In this document: positions 58,643-64,000 of the stretch, in pieces
How positions within the stretch are numbered: position 1 is the stretch's first letter
How the letters are laid out: every line of letters begins with the position of its first letter
From: Kribbella sindirgiensis
GTDB lineage: Bacteria > Actinomycetota > Actinomycetes > Propionibacteriales > Kribbellaceae
Assembly: GCF_004331435.1 (NCBI RefSeq)
Contig: NZ_SJKA01000008.1
Location: forward strand, 1-64,000
Length of the DNA stretch: 64,000 nucleotides
Reading direction: 5' to 3'
Program-made: the position numbers and the translations under genes
Notes under the pieces: model-generated
Database searches by the model: none
Told to the model about the DNA's origin: nothing
The model's input: the letters and a program-made list of their open reading frames with translations, nothing else

Positions 58643-59256
58643 TGACCGCGGAAGAATGGGTCCCTCACGACGGCGGGATGCGCAAGCTCCGGGCGCGGCT
58701 CCCGGACTGTCGCGGCTGCGAGTTGTGGGAGGACGCCGAGCGGGCCGTGGCGGGTGAAGGGCCGGTCCGGGCTGAGATGATGCTCGTCGGCGAGACACCG
58801 GGCGATCATGAGGACAAGGAAGGACACGTCTTCGTCGGTCCGGCGGGTCACCTGCTCGACAAGGCGTTGGTCGAGGCGGGGATCGACCGATCGAAGGTGT
58901 ACCTCACCAACGCGGTGAAGCACTTCCGGTTCGAGCGGGAGGGAAAGCGGCGGATCCACAAGACGCCGTCCGCCGGTCAGATCACCGCGTGTCACCCTTG
59001 GTTGACGCGTGAACTGGAGATCGTGAAGCCGTCGCTGGTGGTCGTGATGGGAGCGGTGGCCGCGAAGGCACTCCTCGGCTCCAAGTTCCGAGTCACCCAG
59101 GACCGTGGCAAGCGGTTGGAACTGCCAGGTGGGCAGACGGCTGTTGCGACGGTGCATCCGTCCGCCGTTGTCCGGTCTCAGGAGTTCCGGCGGGACTTCG
59201 GGCGCTTCGTCGACGATCTCCGGGTCGCGGTCAAGCTCCTCGATCAGGTCGTGTAG
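58642..59256 (+). CDS. udgX: UdgX-family uracil-DNA binding/glycosylase protein
   Basis: The 204-residue protein has the family-4-like UDG fold with the UdgX-specific insert: GETPGDHEDKEGHVFVGPAG (motif A region, about 50-69), NAVKHFRFEREGKRRIHKTP (about 90-109, with the KRRIH loop whose His106 should form the covalent bond to the sugar after uracil removal), HPSAVVR (motif B, about 171-177), and Cys23, Cys26 and Cys117 for an iron-sulfur cluster. The motif A Gln of the reference protein (GEQPG) is Thr here. The start overlaps the DUF6766 stop by one base. Tight uracil-DNA binding is expected. Confidence 0.92.
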   Translation: MTAEEWVPHDGGMRKLRARLPDCRGCELWEDAERAVAGEGPVRAEMMLVGETPGDHEDKEGHVFVGPAGHLLDKALVEAGIDRSKVYLTNAVKHFRFEREGKRRIHKTPSAGQITACHPWLTRELEIVKPSLVVVMGAVAAKALLGSKFRVTQDRGKRLELPGGQTAVATVHPSAVVRSQEFRRDFGRFVDDLRVAVKLLDQVV

Positions 59257-59714
59257 TCGACCACCAGGACGGATTCCACGATCTGCCCGTCGGTCCGGGT
59301 CAGCTGCTGGATCGGCATCCCCGGCAGGCTGGTCGCGAACCAGAAGATCTCGTCGGTCCCGCCGTCCCGCACGGTGTAGCGCAGGCAGTCCAGCGGGCCG
59401 ATCGCGGTCTCGATCCGTACCGGCTCGATCGTCGTGTCGGCGGCCGCGAACGAAGCATGCCGCTGCAGGTCGAGCCAGGTCGCCTTCAGCACCTGCGGCT
59501 CTCCCAGCGGCGCTCCGTCGAGCGACCGCCGCGAACGCTCCAGCGTGGCGCCGGCGTCGTCGCACTCGACGTACGTGCTGATCAGCAGGAACGGCTCCGC
59601 ACCGGCCGACTCGACCCGGCGCGTGATCGACTTCCCCACCCTCGTCGCGTCCCGGATCTCAGCGGCCGTGAACGGCGTCGGAGCGTGCCCCGCCTCCAGC
59701 ACATGCGAGTCCAC
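59244..59714 (-). CDS. Hypothetical protein, 156 residues
   Basis: The GTG at 59714 opens VDSHVLEAGHAPTPFTAAEI and the frame ends DYTT after beta-rich text with ETAIGPLDCLRYTV and DEIFWFATSLPGMPI. Composition and codon use fit a real soluble gene but I recognise no family. TACAGT ends six bases before the GTG, a leaderless layout. Its 3' end overlaps the UdgX stop by 13 bases and the phosphoketolase gene ends 21 bases upstream of its start on the same strand. Confidence 0.6.
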   Translation of the reverse strand: MDSHVLEAGHAPTPFTAAEIRDATRVGKSITRRVESAGAEPFLLISTYVECDDAGATLERSRRSLDGAPLGEPQVLKATWLDLQRHASFAAADTTIEPVRIETAIGPLDCLRYTVRDGGTDEIFWFATSLPGMPIQQLTRTDGQIVESVLVVDYTT

Positions 59715-59720
59715 CGCCCC

Positions 59721-59726
59721 ACTGTA
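59721..59726 (-). promoter_or_regulatory. -10 box of a leaderless promoter (hypothetical gene)
   Basis: TACAGT on the minus strand ends six bases before the GTG at 59714. Confidence 0.45.
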
Positions 59727-59735
59727 GATCTCGCC

Positions 59736-62105
59736 TCACCCGGCTGACCATCGCCAGCTGCGGACCTCGGGCAGGTCCTCGCCGAACCGCGTGACGTGGG
59801 CATGATGGCGAGTGCGTTGCCCGGCGAAGTACTGCCGCGTCGACACCGCCCGGGACCGCAGCGACGGCACCCGGTCGATGACGTCCATCGCGAGGTGGTA
59901 CCGGTCCAGGTTGTTGCGAACGACCATGTCGAACGGCGTGGTCGTCGTACCCTCCTCGATGTAGCCGCGGACGTGCAGGTTGGCGTGACCGTTCCGCCGG
60001 TAGGTCAGGCGATGGATCAGCCACGGGTACCCGTGGTACGCGAAGATGACCGGCTTGTCCGTGGTGAACAGAGCGTCGTACTCCGCGTCCGGCAGCCCGT
60101 GCGGATGCTCGGTCGCGTCCTGCAGTCGCATCAGGTCGACGACGTTCACGACCCGGATCCGCAGCTCCGGCAGGTGCTCGCGGAGCAGGTCGACCGCGGC
60201 GAGCGTCTCCATCGTCGGTACGTCGCCCGCGCAGGCCATCACCACATCGGGGTCGCCCTCGTCGTTGCTCGCGAAGTCCCACACGCCGGCGCCACGGGCA
60301 CAGTGCACCGCCGCCTCGTCCCAGTCGAGCCAGTTGGGCTGCGGTTGCTTGCCTGCGACAACGACGTTGATGTAGTTCCGGGTCCGCAGGCAGTGGTCCA
60401 TCGTGGACAGCAGCGTGTTCGTGTCCGGCGGCAGGTAGACCCGGACCACCTCCGCCTTCTTGTTCACCACATGGTCGATGAAGCCCGGGTCCTGATGCGA
60501 GAACCCGTTGTGGTCCTGCCGCCAGACGTGCGACGTGAGCAGGTAGTTCAGCGACGGAATCGGTCGTCGCCAGTCCAGGCGGTTGATCGTCTTCAGCCAT
60601 TTCGCGTGCTGGTTCACCATCGAGTCGACGATGTGAACGAACGCCTCGTACGACGAGAACAGTCCGTGCCGCCCGGTGAGCAGGTACCCCTCCAACCAGC
60701 CCTGGCACGTGTGCTCGCTCAGGATCTCCAGCACCCGGCCGTCCGGCGCGAGGTGATTGTCGGTGTCCCGCCGCTCGGCGAGCCACCGCTTCGGTGTCTC
60801 CTCGTAGACCGCTGACAGCCGGTTCGACTCGGTCTCGTCCGGACCGAACAGCCGCAGGTTGTCCGGATTCAGCCGGAAGGCGTCCCGGAGGTACGCCCCG
60901 AAGACCTTCGTCGGCTCCCCGTCCTCGGCGCCGGGCACCTTTACCGGTACGGCGTACTCCTCCACCGGCGGCAGCTCGAGGTCACGGCTCAGCAGGCCGC
61001 CGTTCGCGTGCTGATTCGATCCCATCGTCCGGGCCGGATCCGGAGCGAGCTCCAGCAGCTCGGCGACCGGCCGGCCCTGGTCGTCGAACAACTCCTCAGG
61101 CCGGTAGCTGCGCAACCAGGACTCGAGCTGGCGGAGATGATCCGGATTCGTCTGTACGCCGGACAGCGGCACCTGGTGCGATCGCCACGTGTCCTCGACC
61201 TGCTCGCCGTCGACCGTACGCGGGCCCGTCCACCCCTTCGGCGTCCGCAGCACGATCATCGGCCAGGCGGGTCGCACCGACGGCCCTTTCGCCGAGCGCG
61301 CTTCCCGCTGGATCTCGTCGATCCGTTCCAGGCACGTGTCCAGCGTCGCGGCGAGCGCCTGATGAACCGGTCCTGGCTCGGAACCCTCCACCAGGTAGGG
61401 CTCGTACCCGTAACCGCGCAGCAACGCGGTCAGCTCCTCGTCGCCGATCCGCGCCAGCAGCGCCGGGTTCGCGATCTTGTAGCCGTTGAGATGCAGGATC
61501 GGCAGTACGGCGCCGTCGCGCGCCGGGTCGAGGAACTTGTTCGAGGGCCAGGACGCCGCGAGCGGACCGCTCTCCGCCTCGCCGTCACCGACCACACAGG
61601 CCACGACCAGCTCGGGATTGTCGGCCGCGGCGCCGTACGCGTGGCTGAGCGAGTATCCGAGCTCGCCACCCTCGTTGATCGACCCCGGGACGTCCGCGGC
61701 GACATGACTCGGTATGCCGCCGGGGAACGAGAACTGCTTGAACAGTCGGCCCATGCCGTGCTCGTCGCGCGTGGTGTTCGGGTACGCCGCCGTCCAGCTC
61801 CCCTCGAGCCACGTGTTGGCGACGAGCGCCGGCCCGCCGTGACCGGGTCCGGTGACGAACAACAGCTCCCGGTCACGCTGCCTGATCACGCGGTTGAGGT
61901 GTGCGTAGATCAGGTTCAGTCCAGGCGTCGTACCCCAATGGCCGAGCAGGCGCGGCTTGAGATGCTCCGGCCGCAACGGCTCCCGGAGCAGCGGATTGGC
62001 GAGCAGATAGATCTGCCCGACGGACAGGTAGTTCGCCGCCCGCCAGTACGCATCGATCCCGCGCAGCTCGTCGTCGGTCAGCGGTCTGGCGTCGAGCTTC
62101 TGCAC
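59736..62105 (-). CDS. xfp: Phosphoketolase (xylulose 5-phosphate / fructose 6-phosphate)
   Basis: The 789-residue TPP enzyme contains LLGHWGTTPGLNLIYAHLNR (about 53-72), GPGHGGPALVANTWLEGS (about 86-103), the TPP-Mg motif GDGEAESGPLAASW (about 174-187) and GLFSSYEAFVHIVDSM (catalytic Glu, about 480). It splits a ketose phosphate with inorganic phosphate into acetyl phosphate and an aldose phosphate. No acetate kinase or phosphotransacetylase gene is adjacent. The GTG start lies one base after the stop of the Rho_N-like gene, which precedes it in the same transcript. Length is normal. Confidence 0.95.
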   Translation of the reverse strand: MQKLDARPLTDDELRGIDAYWRAANYLSVGQIYLLANPLLREPLRPEHLKPRLLGHWGTTPGLNLIYAHLNRVIRQRDRELLFVTGPGHGGPALVANTWLEGSWTAAYPNTTRDEHGMGRLFKQFSFPGGIPSHVAADVPGSINEGGELGYSLSHAYGAAADNPELVVACVVGDGEAESGPLAASWPSNKFLDPARDGAVLPILHLNGYKIANPALLARIGDEELTALLRGYGYEPYLVEGSEPGPVHQALAATLDTCLERIDEIQREARSAKGPSVRPAWPMIVLRTPKGWTGPRTVDGEQVEDTWRSHQVPLSGVQTNPDHLRQLESWLRSYRPEELFDDQGRPVAELLELAPDPARTMGSNQHANGGLLSRDLELPPVEEYAVPVKVPGAEDGEPTKVFGAYLRDAFRLNPDNLRLFGPDETESNRLSAVYEETPKRWLAERRDTDNHLAPDGRVLEILSEHTCQGWLEGYLLTGRHGLFSSYEAFVHIVDSMVNQHAKWLKTINRLDWRRPIPSLNYLLTSHVWRQDHNGFSHQDPGFIDHVVNKKAEVVRVYLPPDTNTLLSTMDHCLRTRNYINVVVAGKQPQPNWLDWDEAAVHCARGAGVWDFASNDEGDPDVVMACAGDVPTMETLAAVDLLREHLPELRIRVVNVVDLMRLQDATEHPHGLPDAEYDALFTTDKPVIFAYHGYPWLIHRLTYRRNGHANLHVRGYIEEGTTTTPFDMVVRNNLDRYHLAMDVIDRVPSLRSRAVSTRQYFAGQRTRHHAHVTRFGEDLPEVRSWRWSAG

Positions 62106-62106
62106 G

Positions 62107-62430
62107 CTACCGCCCGACGGCCTTCGCCAGTTCGGACTTGGTCATCTTGGAGCGGCCCTTGATGTTCTTGTTCTTGGCCTCGTTGTAGAGCTGCTCCTTG
62201 GTCCGGCCCTTCGACCCGCTGTGCGAGCGGAGGCCGCCGCGCCGCCCCGACGAGATGTCCTGCGTCGAGGTCCGGCTCTTCTCCTTGGCCTCACCCGACC
62301 GCGCACGTTCCTTGTTGACGGTCCGCGCCGCGATCTCCTCGGCGGTGTCCTCGCTCCGGCCCCGCTTCTTCAGGCCGGCCTTGATGTGCTCGTACTGCCG
62401 CTCGCGCTTCCGACTCGATCCAGCAGGCAT
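62107..62430 (-). CDS. Small basic protein with Rho_N-like C-terminus (annotated elsewhere as plasmid stabilization protein)
   Basis: The 107-residue product is very rich in Lys, Arg and Ser (KRERQYEHIKAGLKKRGRSE, then TVNKERARSGEAKEKSRTST). It ends TKEQLYNEAKNKNIKGRSKM followed by TKSELAKAVGR, a Rho-terminator N-domain-like SAP-type helix pair that binds nucleic acid. It is a frequent small actinobacterial protein whose plasmid label is not well founded. AAAGGAGCAAC precedes the ATG. Its stop is one base before the phosphoketolase GTG. Confidence 0.8.
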   Translation of the reverse strand: MPAGSSRKRERQYEHIKAGLKKRGRSEDTAEEIAARTVNKERARSGEAKEKSRTSTQDISSGRRGGLRSHSGSKGRTKEQLYNEAKNKNIKGRSKMTKSELAKAVGR

Positions 62431-62561
62431 GTCGTTGCTCCTTTCACCCAGCCCGCCCAGTACCCGACGCCGCGCCCGGCCATTCAGGGTTTGAGTGCCG
62501 TGCTGGTGGGAACCGGTAGGCAGCCGCGCTCAGATGAGCGCACCGGGGTGGGAGGGCGAGC

Positions 62562-62768
62562 ATGGCTGTCGGCGGTGTGGACACGTACTACGACTACGAC
62601 GAGCGCCAGTGGAAGTACCGGCGCCTGGGCGGCGGCCCGGTGCAGAAGTCGGTCGTCTGTCCCGAGCCTGCCGACAAGCCGACAGAGGCTGCACAGACGA
62701 CCACCGTACGCCGTGAGCGGCACACGTCGGCGACGGCTGAATCGGTCAGCGGGCACCACCACCGCTGA
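62562..62768 (+). CDS. Small hypothetical protein, 68 residues
   Basis: The ATG at 62562 has GGGAGGGCGAGC before it, a good ribosome-binding site. The product starts MAVGGVDTYYDYDERQWKYR, is hydrophilic and ends HTSATAESVSGHHHR. No family is recognised. It lies in the 486-bp gap between the Rho_N-like gene and the second hemerythrin, on the hemerythrin strand. Confidence 0.5.
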   Translation: MAVGGVDTYYDYDERQWKYRRLGGGPVQKSVVCPEPADKPTEAAQTTTVRRERHTSATAESVSGHHHR

Positions 62769-62916
62769 CATCCGAACGCTTCGCGCCGGGCAGCACACGG
62801 CCAGGCCGAGTGCAGCCAAGCTCGAAAGCCGGGTCTCGTCCTGGCGCCCGGGGTTGGGCCCGGCGCGAAGCCGTCATCACGAACTACTGACTGACTATCA
62901 AAGGGACGGCGGAAAG

Positions 62917-63474
62917 ATGCCTGGTGACGTTGTGGATCTGATCATGCAGGACCATCGGGAGGTCGAGCGGTTGTTCGACGAGTTGAGGGACAACCCGGAC
63001 AAGCGGCCGAACCTGCTGCCGGTGCTGACGACGTTGCTGACGGCCCACAGCCGCGCGGAGGAGGCCGAGGTGTACCCGGTGGCGGCGTCCGAGGCCGGGG
63101 AGAAGGAGGAGGTGTCGCACAGCCAGCAGGAGCACATCGAGGCCGATCAGCTGCTGGCCAAGCTCGCGGCGACCGATCCCGCGTCGGCCGACTTCGAGAA
63201 GATCCTGCAGAACCTCGTCGACGCGGTCTCGCACCACGTCGAGGAAGAGGAGACCAAGGTGTTGCCGGGCATCCGGTCCAACCTGTCCGACGAGCGGCGT
63301 ACCGAACTCGGCGAAGCGTTCGCAGCCAGCCGCAAGCAGCACCTGGGCGAGCAGCCGGGCGACATCACCCGCGACCAACTCGCCAAGCAAGCGGCGAACG
63401 CGGACATCTCCGGTACGTCGGATCTCCCCAAGGACAAGCTCCAGCAGAAGCTGCGGGACGAAGCCGAGGGCTGA
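62917..63474 (+). CDS. Hemerythrin HHE domain protein
   Basis: The 185-residue protein has the HHE iron ligands IMQDHREVERLFDEL (about 9-23), LLTAHSRAEEAEVYPV (about 40-55), HSQQEHIEADQLL (about 69-81) and AVSHHVEEEETKVLPGI (about 104-120). A basic C-terminal tail with a helix pair follows (ITRDQLAKQAANADISGTSD, LPKDKLQQKLR), resembling a small nucleic-acid-binding module. The ATG follows GGCGGAAAG. It is homologous in layout to the protein at 14958-15476, but only this one has the added tail. Confidence 0.88.
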   Translation: MPGDVVDLIMQDHREVERLFDELRDNPDKRPNLLPVLTTLLTAHSRAEEAEVYPVAASEAGEKEEVSHSQQEHIEADQLLAKLAATDPASADFEKILQNLVDAVSHHVEEEETKVLPGIRSNLSDERRTELGEAFAASRKQHLGEQPGDITRDQLAKQAANADISGTSDLPKDKLQQKLRDEAEG

Positions 63475-63479
63475 GCGAG

Positions 63480-63509
63480 CTGCACCGCACGAGGTCCCGG
63501 CCGGTGCAG
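63480..63509 (+). terminator. Hairpin after the hemerythrin gene
   Basis: CTGCACCG (63480-63487) pairs perfectly with CGGTGCAG (63502-63509) across 14 nt, six bases after the stop. There is no T-tract. Confidence 0.5.
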
Positions 63510-63747
63510 GCTCAGGGGCCGGAGGCGCGGCGGCCGCATCAGGCCGTACGCGAGGAGGTCGACGTCACGGCGGAGGGCGACGAGCGGCACGAGGGGTGGA
63601 TCGACGTTCTCGACGAGGACCGGGTACTGCGGTTTCCGGACCACCCATGACGTCGACGTCGACGGGGAGCTCCGGCAGGTGCTGGGCGAGCTGAAGACGA
63701 CCCTGGAGTACGAGAGCGAGCACGCGTCCGGCGCGCCGGACGCGTGA
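63504..63747 (+). pseudogene. Small gene split by a frameshift (possible)
   Basis: A GTG at 63504 opens a frame giving RPHQAVREEVDVTAEGDERH then EGWIDVLDEDRVLRFPDHP, and stops at TGA 63648-63650. One base out of phase, from 63649, the text continues DVDVDGELRQVLGELKTTLE plus YESEHASGAPDA and stops at 63745-63747. Both parts have gene-like composition and join sensibly if one T is removed. The family is unknown. It may be a decayed gene or a sequence error. Confidence 0.35.
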
Positions 63748-63974
63748 CGGTGGGTCCCGGGCGGTCGTCGGCACGGACAGAGGGTAGGATGGGTTCTCGA
63801 TCGCGCACACAGGAGCGGTGAATTCTGAGCCGTGTTCCTGGGGGACCCTCTGGACGGCCCTCTGCACGACACCGCTTGGCATGACGTGGAAAGGCATGGC
63901 GTCTGGTCGACGGGTCGGTCCTCGCGTGGTCTGGGGTTCCGCCACGGCTCGGTCGTGGCACGACACAGGAGGAA
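63748..63974 (+). other. 227-nt gap, probable promoter and long structured 5' leader
   Basis: GTAGGAT at 63783-63789 is a -10-like sequence. The roughly 180 nt that follow have no credible frame but contain a hairpin, GCCACG (63941-63946) with CGTGGC (63954-63959), just before the strong AGGAGG of the next gene. I found no match to a riboswitch I know. Confidence 0.4.
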
Positions 63975-64000
63975 ATGTTGGCCCGACGAGGTCAGCGCCA
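63975..64000 (+). CDS. Start of a gene cut by the right edge, product not identifiable
   Basis: AGGAGGAA directly precedes ATG 63975, opening MLARRGQR before the window ends. The strong ribosome-binding site and basic N-terminus support a real gene. Eight residues are too few to name it. The long leader would fit an RNA-binding or cold-responsive protein, which is only a guess. Confidence 0.55.

Overview
The window is about 64 kb of very GC-rich DNA. It carries genes typical of a filamentous or nocardioform actinobacterium: a HrdB-like primary sigma factor with an alanine/lysine-rich N-terminus, a HrdD/SigB-like second sigma factor, DnaE1, LigB, a fused ferredoxin/ferredoxin reductase, an F420-type LLM oxidoreductase, UdgX and a Scr1/DUF5753-type XRE regulator. 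The mix looks like Propionibacteriales, perhaps Kribbella, but that assignment is from memory and was not tested. Apart from the tail of an IS30-type transposase at the extreme left edge I see no prophage, integrated plasmid or CRISPR. This looks like ordinary chromosome.

Layout. 1-2600: IS30 remnant, then a drug efflux MFS pump divergent from its TetR regulator, with four operator-like repeats between them. 2640-5700: a ROK-regulated sugar operon (ROK repressor, sugar-phosphate isomerase, Gfo/Idh dehydrogenase). 6240-8560: primary sigma factor followed by a small membrane protein and a second-type YidC insertase. 8760-15480: base-excision glycosylase, universal stress protein, a glutamate-cysteine-ligase-like enzyme, DinB polymerase, a TPR protein, dimethylargininase and a hemerythrin. 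15560-20230: a five-gene operon of overlapping genes under a divergent TetR. 20230-24880: membrane protein, exonuclease III, oligopeptidase B and a SigB/HrdD sigma factor behind a match to a SigR-type promoter. 24930-32680: secreted phosphodiesterase-fold protein, HAD hydrolase, a frameshifted CPBP protease, DyP peroxidase, the LigB operon and an XRE regulator. 33060-47350: orphan cytochrome oxidase subunit I, LLM oxidoreductase and hydrolase with a divergent LysR, a secreted DUF1906 protein, TetR/MFS, a kinase-like protein, DnaE1, LysR and LexA. 47650-56410: acyltransferase, an ECF42-type sigma factor with its DGPF partner, a methyltransferase, a SnoaL-like protein, an ECF41-type sigma factor, a diiron oxygenase with its ferredoxin reductase, an MFS pump and a methyltransferase. 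56550-64000: DUF929/VKOR disulfide pair, DUF6766, UdgX, phosphoketolase, small stress-type proteins, a second hemerythrin and the start of a further gene with a long leader.

Themes. DNA repair is dispersed through the window (HhH-GPD, DinB, exonuclease III, LigB, DnaE1, LexA, UdgX). Redox and stress functions recur (two hemerythrins, DyP, VKOR, USP, diiron oxygenase). Four sigma factors and eight DNA-binding regulators are present, most with recognisable palindromes in a divergent promoter. At least a dozen genes begin 6-8 nt after a TANNNT hexamer and lack a Shine-Dalgarno, which points to widespread leaderless transcripts. Three genes appear to carry single-base frameshifts, either real lesions or sequence errors. 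Two distant intergenic regions share a related hairpin/repeat element.
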